Shown: piece by piece, positions 10,976 through 19,915 of the stretch
Layout: each line of letters starts with the position of its first letter
Numbering within the stretch: position 1 is the stretch's first letter
Assembly (NCBI RefSeq): GCF_003148565.1
Contig: NZ_QGGL01000011.1
Coordinates: forward strand, 112,082-176,081
Source: Tumebacillus permanentifrigoris
GTDB taxonomy: Bacteria > Bacillota > Bacilli > Tumebacillales > Tumebacillaceae
Direction: 5' to 3'
DNA: 64,000 nt
Position numbers and translations under genes: made by a program
The notes under the pieces: generated by a model
What the model saw: the letters and a program-made list of their open reading frames with translations, nothing else
Databases searched by the model: none
Told to the model about the DNA's origin: nothing

Positions 10976-11015
10976 AAAAAAGGAGCCTTCCGCCACAAGC
11001 GGAGGGCTCCTTTTT
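10976..11015 (+). terminator. Intrinsic terminator after alcohol dehydrogenase
   Basis: GGAGCC(T)TCCGC pairs with GCGGAGGGCTCC and runs into T residues. Confidence 0.9.
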
Positions 11016-11079
11016 CCTCGTCGAACAGGTTGTGCACTCGATATCCTCGGATGTGCGACTTCAGATCTGGCACAACTAG

Positions 11080-11115
11080 AAAAGTCCCGTGCCTGCTCTG
11101 GCAACGGGACTTTTT
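11080..11115 (-). terminator. Intrinsic terminator of the 11119-11559 gene
   Basis: AAAAGTCCCGT pairs with ACGGGACTTTTT immediately after the stop of the minus-strand gene. Confidence 0.85.
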
Positions 11116-11118
11116 CGC

Positions 11119-11559
11119 TTACTTCTTGCTCTGTCCTGCCTCGACTTCGCAGTCGTGAAGCATGTGGTTCATCTGCTCCAGAACTTCCTCGGTGAACACG
11201 TCCGACTCGTGGTCGTTTTCGTAGATGCGCTTCAATTCATAGGCGGCTTCCAGCGTGTACATCTGCTCGGCAGCACGGCGCGACTTGGCGCTGCTGACCG
11301 AGTCGAGGGACGGGTGGAACGCCACGTAGGCCAGTTCCAGACGCGGCGGGAAATGCGTGGAGACCACGCGCTTCAGCGCGTTCAGGCAATACCACTCGCG
11401 GCCGATCGACTCCTCCAGAGCCGGGTTCAGCTCGCCTGTTTGGTTGACGACAGACAGCGACGGCACAGCATTCCATGTCTCCATCAAGTTCAGTAGATCC
11501 TGTTGCTTTTCCACCGGCATACGGTCAAACAGATACAGCAAACGGTCGTGTCTATTCAT
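11119..11559 (-). CDS. Conserved-looking hypothetical cytoplasmic protein
   Basis: A 146-residue soluble protein starting MNRHDRLLYLFDRM; predominantly helical by composition, with no signal peptide, membrane segment or motif I can name. The longer frame adds nine residues, but AAGGGG at a fair distance and the terminator layout favour ATG 11559. It stands alone between two terminators, divergent from the HD-domain gene. Function unknown. Confidence 0.65.
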   Translation of the reverse strand: MNRHDRLLYLFDRMPVEKQQDLLNLMETWNAVPSLSVVNQTGELNPALEESIGREWYCLNALKRVVSTHFPPRLELAYVAFHPSLDSVSSAKSRRAAEQMYTLEAAYELKRIYENDHESDVFTEEVLEQMNHMLHDCEVEAGQSKK

Positions 11560-11727
11560 AGGTCTCGTCGAACCCCTTTGGTACATAATAGTCGATTGTC
11601 ATAGGTTACATTATGCTTGTTCACCCACCATTATAGTGAAGTTTGCACAAAAAAACCATTCCCTTGCTTGTAGATGAACTTTTTGTGTTATCCTTCCATG
11701 TAGAAGGACTCAAGAGGGGGCACTCCC

Positions 11728-12993
11728 ATGACCGATTGGGTGGACAAGGAAAAAGTATTTAAAGATCCAGTACACGACTACATCTATGTGTTCGATAAAT
11801 TGATTTGGGATCTGATCAATACCCGCGCGTTCCAACGCTTGCGTCGCGTGCGTCAGTTAGGCACCGCTTATCTGACCTACCACGGGGCCGAACACACCCG
11901 CTTCACCCACAGCCTTGGCGTCTACGAGACGATGCGCAAAGTCCTCTCGCACTTTGACCGCAAGTTCGGATGGCCGGGCGATACCCGCACCCGTCTGCTG
12001 GCACTCTGTGCCGCGCTCCTGCATGATATCGGCCACGGGCCGTTTTCGCACACGATTGAGACGGTGTTCAAGTTCCACCACGAGCAGTTTTCGCAGCGCA
12101 TCCTGCTCGAAGACCCGGATGTCAACGAGATTCTTCGTCGCGTCGACCCTCAGTTCCCCGAGGATGTCGTCAACGTGATCGCCAAAAAAGACAAGTTCCC
12201 GCTCGTCGTCAAACTGATCTCCTCGCAGCTCGACGTCGACCGCATGGACTATCTGTTGCGTGACGCGGTCAACACCGGTGTCACCTATGGTCGCTTCGAG
12301 CTGGAGCGCTTGATTCGCGTCATGAGCCCACAGGGCAACGACATCGTCGTGAAAAAATCGGGTCAGCAAACGGTCGAACAATACATCCTCGCCCGCTACT
12401 TCATGTATTCGCAAGTCTACCAACATCCGGTCACGCTCAGCAGTGATGTGTTGCTTCGCCATGCCTTCCTGCGCGCCAAGCACTTGCATATGAGCGACCG
12501 AGCGTTGTTTCTCCCTGACGAATTGCGCCCGTTCCTCGACAAGACGATGGACGAGATGTCGGTTGAAGAGTATCTGCGGATGGATGAGAGCGTCATGACG
12601 TACACGTTCCACCGTTGGTCGGAGGCCGAGGATGCGATTCTGCGCGACCTCGCGGATCGTTTCATCAACCGCCGCTTGTTCGGCTCAATCCACACCCGCG
12701 AACTCAAGGAAGTCGAGAAACAGACCGTTCGCGACATGTTCCGCTCGCAAGGTTTGAACCCCGATTACTTCCTCGCTTTCGGGCATTCCACCGCCGCCGG
12801 GTACCACATGTACCACCAAGGCATCACATTGGTGGAGGAGGATGGGCACCGGATGGACATCGCGGATGCTTCACCGCTCGTTCGCTCCTTGAAGCCGATT
12901 ACGCAGTACCGCATCTTTTGCCCCAAGGAAGTCCTGCGCGGGGAAGGCTCCTATAAGCCGATTCGCGGCTGGTTGGAAGCCTTAAAAATATAG
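11728..12993 (+). CDS. HD-domain phosphohydrolase, YwfO/SAMHD1-like family
   Basis: A 421-residue HD-superfamily protein. The N-terminal half has the metal-binding set: EHTRFTHSLG (first His), LLHDIGHGPFSH (the HD pair) and the later Asp in SQLDVDRMDYL, a motif typical of the dGTPase/SAMHD1-like branch. B. subtilis YwfO belongs to the same group and has been reported as a nucleotide triphosphohydrolase. A GAGGGGG site precedes ATG 11728. It lies 33 bases before a HAD phosphatase gene on the same strand. Confidence 0.9.
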   Translation: MTDWVDKEKVFKDPVHDYIYVFDKLIWDLINTRAFQRLRRVRQLGTAYLTYHGAEHTRFTHSLGVYETMRKVLSHFDRKFGWPGDTRTRLLALCAALLHDIGHGPFSHTIETVFKFHHEQFSQRILLEDPDVNEILRRVDPQFPEDVVNVIAKKDKFPLVVKLISSQLDVDRMDYLLRDAVNTGVTYGRFELERLIRVMSPQGNDIVVKKSGQQTVEQYILARYFMYSQVYQHPVTLSSDVLLRHAFLRAKHLHMSDRALFLPDELRPFLDKTMDEMSVEEYLRMDESVMTYTFHRWSEAEDAILRDLADRFINRRLFGSIHTRELKEVEKQTVRDMFRSQGLNPDYFLAFGHSTAAGYHMYHQGITLVEEDGHRMDIADASPLVRSLKPITQYRIFCPKEVLRGEGSYKPIRGWLEALKI

Positions 12994-13026
12994 TGCATAT
13001 AAATAGGTAGAAACGGGGTTAACACC

Positions 13027-13857
13027 ATGAAATACAGAATGCTCGTCTCCGATATCGACGGCACGTTGTTGAACTCAAAAGGCGAAGTAACGCCTGGCAC
13101 GATCCAAGCGATTCGGGACGCGTATGACAACGGCATCATCGTGACGTTGGCGACCGGACGGCAGTTGCGCGGGGTGGTCGACATCGTCAAGCAGATCGGC
13201 ATCTCCGTGCCGGTGATTCTCGGCAACGGTGCGGTGGTCGTCGATCCGTTGGCGCAAAAGACCTTGTTGCACCAGACGCTGGACGAGGAGACCACGAAGG
13301 CGATTCTCGAGGTGATCCAGGCGCACGGCCTGTGGTCGAGCGTGTTCGTACATACGTTTGAGGGCGTGGACACCTACTACGATCTCGATCCAGGCTTTGA
13401 CGAGGCGTATGTTTTTATCCACAAGCACATTCCAGAAGTTGTCCAGCAGGTGGAGAGCTTGAAGGAGGTCGCCCATCTGCATCCGATCAAGGTGCTGTTG
13501 ATCGACCGCACGGAACACGTGTTGCCACTGTATGAAGCGCTGCAGAAGTTGCCGCAGACCTTCAACATGGTGATCTCCGACCATGACTGGCCGGGCTTCA
13601 CGCTGCTGGAGTGCTTCCATCACCGCTCGACCAAGGCATCTGGCATCCGCCATGTGGCGGAGATATTTAACATTCCGGCGGAGCAGGTCGTCGCAGTAGG
13701 GGACAATACCAACGATTTTGAGATGATCGAATTTGCTGGACTGGGCGTCGCGATGGGCAATGCGCACGCGGAATTACAGGAACGGGCGGACTGGATTACG
13801 AAATCAAACGACCAAGATGGCGTTGCACACCTCATCAGAACCAAGATGCTCAGTTAA
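13027..13857 (+). CDS. Cof-type HAD-superfamily phosphatase
   Basis: A 276-residue HAD hydrolase of the Cof/YidA type (class IIB cap). Motif I is SDIDGTLLNSKG at residues 8-19; motif IV is VGDNTNDFEMI near 226-236. These enzymes dephosphorylate sugar phosphates or cofactor precursors such as FMN and pyridoxal phosphate, with broad range. Thirty-three bases after the HD gene and followed by a terminator, so probably the second gene of a two-gene unit. Confidence 0.92.
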   Translation: MKYRMLVSDIDGTLLNSKGEVTPGTIQAIRDAYDNGIIVTLATGRQLRGVVDIVKQIGISVPVILGNGAVVVDPLAQKTLLHQTLDEETTKAILEVIQAHGLWSSVFVHTFEGVDTYYDLDPGFDEAYVFIHKHIPEVVQQVESLKEVAHLHPIKVLLIDRTEHVLPLYEALQKLPQTFNMVISDHDWPGFTLLECFHHRSTKASGIRHVAEIFNIPAEQVVAVGDNTNDFEMIEFAGLGVAMGNAHAELQERADWITKSNDQDGVAHLIRTKMLS

Positions 13858-13868
13858 AAAGGGATTTA

Positions 13869-13918
13869 GGAACGGCTCGTCGAAACTAGTGCTACTGGTT
13901 TTCATGAGTCGTTCTTTA
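13869..13918 (+). terminator. Probable terminator after HAD phosphatase
   Basis: GAACGGCTC pairs with GAGTCGTTC around an inner hairpin (CGAAACTAGT with ACTGGTTTTC), then CTTTATTT. Confidence 0.65.
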
Positions 13919-13952
13919 TTTCGTTAAGGGGAACAAGGGGAGAGGTTACAGC

Positions 13953-15938
13953 ATGAAATTTTCGATCACCACGAAGATCATCCTGACCATTTTTTCGCTG
14001 TTGATTCTTCCGATGGTTGCAACGGGGTCGTGGATTTATCTCGGCATCAACCAGAGCTATTCCCAGATGGAGCAGGAGCGCGGCGTCGGCAACCTGCAAA
14101 GTGCCAATGAGATGATGCACTACATGGGCGAGAATTGGGAAAGTCTCGTCAAGACCAATGCCTATTGGGCGGATCTCCACACAGCGGTTGCACAGGGGGA
14201 TCGGGATTGGATTGCGAACAATGTCCTGAACGTCATGGACTCCAACAAGTCGTTGGTCGGCGCATATCTCACCGACCTGCAAGGGACTTTGATTCTCAAG
14301 CGCGAGAACGAACCCATCGGGTTCGACGCCCAGTTAGCCAAGGCGGCGCTCGCGCTCGGGGCGGACAGGACGCGCACCGGGTTGATGCAGACCGATCAAG
14401 GCTTGATGCTGGTCGGGATCGCCAAAGTCACCGATGAGCAAGGCGAGGCGAAGCCGAATGCCATGCTGTTTTTCCTGCAGCGGGTCGATGAACCATTTCT
14501 CAAGCAGGTGAACTTGGTCACACACGCCCAGATCATGCTGTACGACGGGCATCAAGTGGTGTCCACCTACGAGGGATTTCAGAAAGCTGAAGCGCCGGAT
14601 CTGTTCGCACAGGTACGAGGGCAGCGCGCACCGTTGACACTTTCGCAAGTGACAGACGAGGGACAAGAGACACAAACGCTGGGGCCGTTGACCGATCTAT
14701 TTGGGGATACGATCGGCTTCCTCGGCACGCAAACCCTCTCCGAAACAGGCAAGCAGATTCGAAATGACTTGTTGCAACGCGCCGGTCTGGGTGGGATCAT
14801 CCTGCTCGCGTTGGGCGGGATCGTGGCGTTCTCGCTGTACAACCGATTGTCGCGTCCCTTGGCTCGTCTGAGCGGAGAGATGGTGCGCGTGGCGGCAGGT
14901 GATCTGACGGAGAATGCCGAGATGCGCAAACTCAGCCAGACGAGCAGCCGGGATGAGATGGGCGAGATCGTCCGCTCCTTCCTCGCGATGACCGAAGGCT
15001 TGAAGCACCTCGTGAGCGTGTTGCATGTCGAGTCGAACGCGCTGAGCGATCGCAGCCGCGAGTTTGCCGCCTCGACGGAGGAGGCGAAAAGCACACTGCA
15101 CATGATCGCAGCGTCGTCGGCCGATGTGACGATGCTGGTCGATCGCACATTTGAACAGGTGGAGCAAGCGTCCGTGCAACTGCATGCCTTGGAAGCGCAA
15201 GCGCAGAACATCGCCCGCAACTCGGAGCAAGCGGTGCTGGCGGCGGAACAGATGCGCGAGTCCGCAGGGGTTGGACAATCCCAGATGGAGCGTTCGATTT
15301 CCACGATGCGCGATGTGGAGAGCAGTTCCGCAGAGAACGAACAGCGCGTTGTGCAGTTGCAGGCGGTGGCGCAGAGCATTCATGAGATCGTGGATGACAT
15401 CAAAGCGATTGCCAAGCAGACCGGGATGTTGGCTTTGAATGCCTCGATCGAAGCGGCGCGCGCCGGGGAACAGGGGCGCGGGTTCGCAATTGTGGCGCAG
15501 GAAGTGGCGAAACTGTCCGACCAGTCGCGCACGGCGACAGAGCAGGTCGAGAGCTTGGTGAAGCGGATTCGAGCGAGCGTGGTCGATGTCTGTGAGACGT
15601 CCGGGGAATTGCGGGAGCGCTTAGGGGTTGGGGTCGAGCAAGTCCAGTCGACCTCACAAGCGTTTGCGGAAATTTTGCAACATGTCGGCAGCGTCGAACA
15701 GCAGATTCGCGAGATTCGCGACGAAGCCGGTCTGCAGGAAGCCAGCACCGTGACGGGGGTCAACGCGGTCGATGCAGTCCGCGAGATGGCGTCGGAGATG
15801 GTCGCCAGCGTCACCGATGCGGCGCAGGCTTCGGAGGAATCCTTGCAGACGATGCAGGTGATCACCGAGAATTCCAACCAACTGGCTGAACTCGCGGAGG
15901 AATTGCGCGAGGGGATCAGCAAGTTCCGGTTGAAGTAA
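13953..15938 (+). CDS. Transmembrane methyl-accepting chemotaxis protein with CHASE4-like sensor
   Basis: A 661-residue chemoreceptor. A first membrane helix (about 7-29) precedes an extracellular sensor of about 240 residues whose start (YWADLHTAVAQGD) resembles CHASE4 domains. A second helix (about 276-298), a HAMP linker (about 300-352) and a long methyl-accepting coiled coil follow; the CheA/CheW-binding hairpin tip reads [20 protein letters not shown]. The C-terminus lacks an evident CheR-docking pentapeptide. No che genes are nearby. AGGGGAGAGG stands before the ATG. Confidence 0.93.
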   Translation: MKFSITTKIILTIFSLLILPMVATGSWIYLGINQSYSQMEQERGVGNLQSANEMMHYMGENWESLVKTNAYWADLHTAVAQGDRDWIANNVLNVMDSNKSLVGAYLTDLQGTLILKRENEPIGFDAQLAKAALALGADRTRTGLMQTDQGLMLVGIAKVTDEQGEAKPNAMLFFLQRVDEPFLKQVNLVTHAQIMLYDGHQVVSTYEGFQKAEAPDLFAQVRGQRAPLTLSQVTDEGQETQTLGPLTDLFGDTIGFLGTQTLSETGKQIRNDLLQRAGLGGIILLALGGIVAFSLYNRLSRPLARLSGEMVRVAAGDLTENAEMRKLSQTSSRDEMGEIVRSFLAMTEGLKHLVSVLHVESNALSDRSREFAASTEEAKSTLHMIAASSADVTMLVDRTFEQVEQASVQLHALEAQAQNIARNSEQAVLAAEQMRESAGVGQSQMERSISTMRDVESSSAENEQRVVQLQAVAQSIHEIVDDIKAIAKQTGMLALNASIEAARAGEQGRGFAIVAQEVAKLSDQSRTATEQVESLVKRIRASVVDVCETSGELRERLGVGVEQVQSTSQAFAEILQHVGSVEQQIREIRDEAGLQEASTVTGVNAVDAVREMASEMVASVTDAAQASEESLQTMQVITENSNQLAELAEELREGISKFRLK

Positions 15939-15960
15939 CCCTTTTACCTGCAGCGGATGC

Positions 15961-15998
15961 AAAAAAAGACTCGAAGCCTTGTGGCTCGAGTCTTTTTT
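15961..15998. terminator. Bidirectional terminator between convergent chemoreceptor and HAD genes
   Basis: AAAAAAAGACTCGA pairs with TCGAGTCTTTTTT; it serves both the plus-strand chemoreceptor and the minus-strand gene ending at 16000. Confidence 0.9.
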
Positions 15999-15999
15999 C

Positions 16000-16842
16000 T
16001 TACTTGCCTGCGCCTGCGATCGTGTCCAACACTTCGGACATCGCTTGCACGCGTCGGGTGCATTCCAGTTCGGTGCCGATGTTGTGCGGGTCGATGTAGA
16101 CCGTCTGGCAACCGAGTTCCATCGCCGGGAGAATTTCGTTCACCCAGTTGTCGCCGACCGAGAGGATGCGCTCATACGGGAGGTCAAACTGGTTGACGAT
16201 CCGCTCGAAGACGCCCTTGGTGCCCGATGGCTTGCGCGCCATGAACACTTTCTCGTCAAAGGACTGCAACAGACCGATCTTGTCGAGGATCTTCTCCGAA
16301 TCCGGCTGCGGTGAGTTAGTGACCAGCACTTGCTTGATTCCGTTGGCGCGCGATGCGTTGATCGCTTCCTTCAATCCTGCGATGTTGTTCATGTGGAAGT
16401 CAGGTCCCATCATGAACTCGCGCGTCGAGAGAAACGCTTCGGTTGTCTGGCTGTCGTCCAGCCCGTAGTGGCGTGCGATGCAACCGGGCACCCACCAGAG
16501 GTCGCCGACGGAGAACATGTCGGTCAAGTTGACTTCGACTCGGTCCGGGTACAACTCGCGCACTTCCTCGTCGGAGAGTTGTGTGCCATCCCAACGGTAG
16601 ACTTCGCGGACGTCGCCCTTGATCTGCACGAGGATCAGATCGCGGTTTGCGTCGTATGTACGTCCAATGCGCAGCACGTGCTCGTCGCGGCGACCTGCTT
16701 CATAGTCGGTTTGGAACGAAGTTTGCACATCGGCTGGCAGTCGTTTTCTCAGTTCGTTGGCGTAGTAATCGAAGTGATGCGTGTCTTCATAGAGCGTGCC
16801 ATCCAAGTCGTAGATGATCAAGCTGACTTTCGAAAGATCCAT
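16000..16842 (-). CDS. HAD-superfamily hydrolase
   Basis: A 280-residue HAD protein with motif I IIYDLDGTLYEDT at the N-terminus, VTNSPQPDSEKI as motif II, a lysine in MARKPSGTKG, and SVGDNWVNEILPA as motif IV. A large helical cap sits between motifs I and II. ATG 16842 is chosen because AAAGGATGG is just upstream; the longer frame begins in the intergenic region. It is divergent from phnC, but nothing in the sequence makes it a phosphonatase: the cap lacks an obvious phosphonoacetaldehyde-hydrolase lysine context. Substrate unknown. Confidence 0.85.
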   Translation of the reverse strand: MDLSKVSLIIYDLDGTLYEDTHHFDYYANELRKRLPADVQTSFQTDYEAGRRDEHVLRIGRTYDANRDLILVQIKGDVREVYRWDGTQLSDEEVRELYPDRVEVNLTDMFSVGDLWWVPGCIARHYGLDDSQTTEAFLSTREFMMGPDFHMNNIAGLKEAINASRANGIKQVLVTNSPQPDSEKILDKIGLLQSFDEKVFMARKPSGTKGVFERIVNQFDLPYERILSVGDNWVNEILPAMELGCQTVYIDPHNIGTELECTRRVQAMSEVLDTIAGAGK

Positions 16843-17076
16843 GTTGATACCCCATCCTTTCTGGAAACTATTATATCGCAAAACGGGCTCTCCACCAGCA
16901 CTCGACAATTTTAGTCAAAATTTTATGTCGGAAGTCTTCCAATCAACTTACCTTTTGAGTACAATGGTACTTGCTGTCCCTTCTCATCGGATACTTGATG
17001 TGGTATGAATAGGTTATACTACTTGGTATCCAAAAACGACATGTTCAACTAGACCGAAACGAAAGTTGGGAGAATG

Positions 17077-17850
17077 ATGATTCAATTTAACAAAGTTAAA
17101 AAGGTGTATCCCAATGGCACCGTCGGCCTGGATAATATCAACCTGACCATACATCCGGGGGAATTTGTCATCATCGTCGGTTTGTCCGGTGCAGGTAAGT
17201 CCACGCTGCTTCGCGCGATTAATCGCTTACATGAGATTTCTGAAGGCGAGATCGTGATCAACGGTCAATCGATCACCAAGGCCAAAGGAGTCGAGCTTCG
17301 CCGCATTCGTCGTGACATTGGCATGATCTTCCAGAATTTTAACCTCGTCAAACGGGTTTCGGTTCTGCGCAACGTTCTGTCCGGTCGCGTCGGCTACCAT
17401 TCGACCCTGCGCACACTGCTTGGCCTGTGGCCGAAGCAGGACGTTGAACTCGCGCACGATGCACTGCGCCGCGTGAACATTCCGGACAAGGCTTACATCC
17501 GAGCCGACCAACTGTCCGGTGGGCAACAGCAGCGCGTTTCCATCGCCCGCGCTCTGGCACAAGAGGCAAAGATCATCCTCGCCGACGAGCCGGTCGCATC
17601 GCTTGACCCGCTGACCACCGTTCAAGTCATGGACGACCTCAAGCGCATCAACCAAGAACTGGGCATCACCACGATCGTCAACTTGCACTTCCTCGACCTT
17701 GCGCGCAAGTACGGGACCCGAATCATCGGTTTGCGTGCCGGCAAAGTCGTGTTCGACGGTCCGGTCGAAGCGGCAACAGACGATGTGTTCTCGGAGATTT
17801 ACGGTCGCAAGATTCAGAAGGACGAATTGCTCGGCGACGTGGAGGTCTAA
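17077..17850 (+). CDS. phnC: Phosphonate ABC transporter, ATP-binding protein
   Basis: A 257-residue ABC ATPase of the PhnC group: Walker [12 protein letters not shown], signature [14 protein letters not shown], Walker [14 protein letters not shown]. The second of two adjacent ATG codons is preferred because GGGAG lies too near the first. It energises uptake of phosphonates or phosphite through the two PhnE permeases that follow with 3-base spacing and a 4-base overlap. The substrate-binding protein gene phnD, normally in the same operon, is absent on both sides here. Confidence 0.92.
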   Translation: MIQFNKVKKVYPNGTVGLDNINLTIHPGEFVIIVGLSGAGKSTLLRAINRLHEISEGEIVINGQSITKAKGVELRRIRRDIGMIFQNFNLVKRVSVLRNVLSGRVGYHSTLRTLLGLWPKQDVELAHDALRRVNIPDKAYIRADQLSGGQQQRVSIARALAQEAKIILADEPVASLDPLTTVQVMDDLKRINQELGITTIVNLHFLDLARKYGTRIIGLRAGKVVFDGPVEAATDDVFSEIYGRKIQKDELLGDVEV

Positions 17851-17853
17851 GCC

Positions 17854-18645
17854 ATGAACCAGTCCAACGCGTTCAAATTACCGCCCAAGCCGTCCCGGCT
17901 GAAGTTTATCGTGATCTACCTCATCCTCGCGGTGCTCTATGTTGTCAGCTACATTGGCATCAAAGCTGACATCACGGAACTGTGGGAAGGGCTGCCCAAC
18001 ATGGGGAACCTGCTGGCTCAGATGTTCCCGCCAGACTTCGCCTACTTCAAATCGATCCTCAAGCCGATGATGGAGACGCTGAAAATGGCGATCCTCGGTA
18101 CCGTTCTCGGCTCGTTGCTCGCGATTCCGTTTACTCTGCTGGCCGCGCGCAACGTGTTCCTCTCGCGTTGGATCACCTCTTCGACCCGCTTTGTTCTGAA
18201 CTTCATCCGGACGATTCCTGATCTGTTGTTGGCGTCGATCTTTGTCGCGATCGCAGGTTTGGGGCCGCTGGCTGGGGTCTGTGCGCTGGTGTTCTTCTCC
18301 TTCGGGATCGTGACCAAGATGACCTATGAGTCGGTGGAAACCATCGATCCAGGTCCGTTGGAAGCGATGACCGCCGTCGGGGCGAACAAGTTGCAATTTA
18401 TCGGATTCGCTGTCGTTCCGCAGGCGCTTCCGGCGTTTGTTGCGTATGTGCTGTATACGTTCGAGGTTTGTGTGCGCGCCTCTGCGATCCTCGGTCTCGT
18501 CGGTGCGGGCGGGATCGGGATGGTTCTGAAAACCAACCTCGACCTGTTCAACTACCCCCATGTCACAACCATCATTCTGTTCACGCTGCTCCTAGTCATC
18601 ATCATTGACTCGGTCAGTGCGTCGATTCGGGAGAGACTGCTATGA
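17854..18645 (+). CDS. phnE: Phosphonate ABC transporter permease (first copy)
   Basis: A 263-residue permease of the PhnE family with about six membrane helices. The cytoplasmic coupling segment EAMTAVGANKLQ is the EAA-type loop contacting PhnC. It starts 3 bases after phnC and its stop overlaps the start of the second permease (ATGA). Both permeases together probably form a heterodimeric channel. Confidence 0.9.
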   Translation: MNQSNAFKLPPKPSRLKFIVIYLILAVLYVVSYIGIKADITELWEGLPNMGNLLAQMFPPDFAYFKSILKPMMETLKMAILGTVLGSLLAIPFTLLAARNVFLSRWITSSTRFVLNFIRTIPDLLLASIFVAIAGLGPLAGVCALVFFSFGIVTKMTYESVETIDPGPLEAMTAVGANKLQFIGFAVVPQALPAFVAYVLYTFEVCVRASAILGLVGAGGIGMVLKTNLDLFNYPHVTTIILFTLLLVIIIDSVSASIRERLL

Positions 18646-19451
18646 GTCAACAAAAAGGTCTGATCGCACCGAAGAAAAGCGCCGGGCAACGCGTTGGAGC
18701 CTACATTTCTTGGTTGATCGTGCTCGGCCTCGTCCTCTGGTCGACCACAGGCATGAATTTCGATCTTGAAAAAGCGTTGCACTCGATGCCGACGGTCAAG
18801 AATATTTTCAAAGGGCTGTTCCACCCGGAATGGTCGTTCTTTAACGAATCTGAGGGCGTTGTCGACAACATGATCATCACCCTCGAAACCGCGTTCCTCG
18901 GGACTTCGGTTGCGGCGCTGTTGGCGGTGCCATTTGGTTTCTTGGCGGCGCGCAACATGTCCAAAAAGTATGTCTGGATCTCGTGGTTCGGCAAGCGCAT
19001 CCTCAACATCATCCGGACCCTTCCGGAGTTGATCATCGCGATCATCTTCCTCGTCGCCGTTGGACCAGGTCCGTTCGCAGGGATGCTCGCCATCGGGTTC
19101 CACTCGATCGGGATGATCGGGAAGCTCTATTCCGAAGCGATTGAGAACATGGACGAAGGCCCGATGGAAGCGTTGACAGCCGTCGGTGCGAACCGTATTC
19201 AGACGCTGTTCTTCTCGGTTCTGCCGCAAGTGTTACCGGAGTTTTTCTCCTTCGCACTCTACAAATTCGAAATTGACGTCCGTGCTGCGTCTGTGCTCGG
19301 GATGGTCGGCGCAGGCGGCATCGGGACCCCGTTGCTGTTCGCTCTGCAATCGCAAGACTGGGCACGCGTCGGGATCATCTTTATCGGGATCGTTATCGCG
19401 GTCGTCATCATCGACTTTATCTCCGGATCGATCCGCAAACGCCTCGTGTAG
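18642..19451 (+). CDS. phnE: Phosphonate ABC transporter permease (second copy)
   Basis: A 269-residue PhnE paralogue of the preceding gene. The EAA-like loop is EALTAVGANRIQTLFF, and the C-terminal VGAGGIGTPLLFALQ matches the first copy's VGAGGIGMVLK. It closes the phnC-phnE-phnE unit, which ends in a terminator. Confidence 0.9.
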   Translation: MSQQKGLIAPKKSAGQRVGAYISWLIVLGLVLWSTTGMNFDLEKALHSMPTVKNIFKGLFHPEWSFFNESEGVVDNMIITLETAFLGTSVAALLAVPFGFLAARNMSKKYVWISWFGKRILNIIRTLPELIIAIIFLVAVGPGPFAGMLAIGFHSIGMIGKLYSEAIENMDEGPMEALTAVGANRIQTLFFSVLPQVLPEFFSFALYKFEIDVRAASVLGMVGAGGIGTPLLFALQSQDWARVGIIFIGIVIAVVIIDFISGSIRKRLV

Positions 19452-19479
19452 TCACATCTTACGTTTTGTCCAAATTGTG

Positions 19480-19510
19480 AAAGCCCGGTTTTGACGAACC
19501 GGGCTTTTTT
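19480..19510 (+). terminator. Intrinsic terminator after phnC-phnE-phnE
   Basis: AAAGCCCGGTT pairs with AACCGGGCTTT, then a T run. Confidence 0.92.
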
Positions 19511-19600
19511 CTATACATGCTAGTATATAAACGATAAGTAGTCTACAATAATGAGGTATGCAAACTGACTTCGTTTTTAGACACAAGGAGGATGTACTTC

Positions 19601-19879
19601 GTGAGCGGTTCTCTCATGGCCTTTACCTGGGGTGTTTCTCTGGTAGCCAGTATTCTGGTGACACTCTTGTTGCGTCCGTCCCGCAAAGGGATCAGCTTGA
19701 TTCTCGGGACCCTGTTTGCAAATGGTCTCTTGTTTGTTGGCGCTCATCTGCTGAAGCTGTCGTTCGGTCCGATGATCGAGCTCGACGGCAATACGACGCC
19801 GATCTTGGTCGACATCGTGTTCGCCCTGATTGGGGCCGTGATCGGCGTGCTGATCGCCAAAGCCTTCAAAGCTCGCTAA
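19601..19879 (+). CDS. Small three-helix membrane protein of unknown function
   Basis: A 92-residue hydrophobic protein with three likely membrane helices (about 5-22, 32-52, 68-88). An in-frame ATG at 19592 abuts the AAGGAGG site and is too close; GTG 19601 has nine-base spacing and is the better start. It is 36 bases before an MFS exporter gene on the same strand and may be co-transcribed. No family recognised. Confidence 0.7.
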   Translation: MSGSLMAFTWGVSLVASILVTLLLRPSRKGISLILGTLFANGLLFVGAHLLKLSFGPMIELDGNTTPILVDIVFALIGAVIGVLIAKAFKAR

Positions 19880-19915
19880 TCAGACCTACAATTTAGAACG
19901 AAGGAAGAGAGACTT

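Noticed and set aside
13953..15938. A chemotaxis gene cluster around the transmembrane receptor
   Set aside because: No cheA, cheW, cheY, cheB or cheR gene is within the window; both receptors are isolated.
16000..16842. Phosphonoacetaldehyde hydrolase assignment for the HAD gene divergent from phnC
   Set aside because: Only the general HAD motifs are visible; the position next to phnC is not enough to name the substrate.
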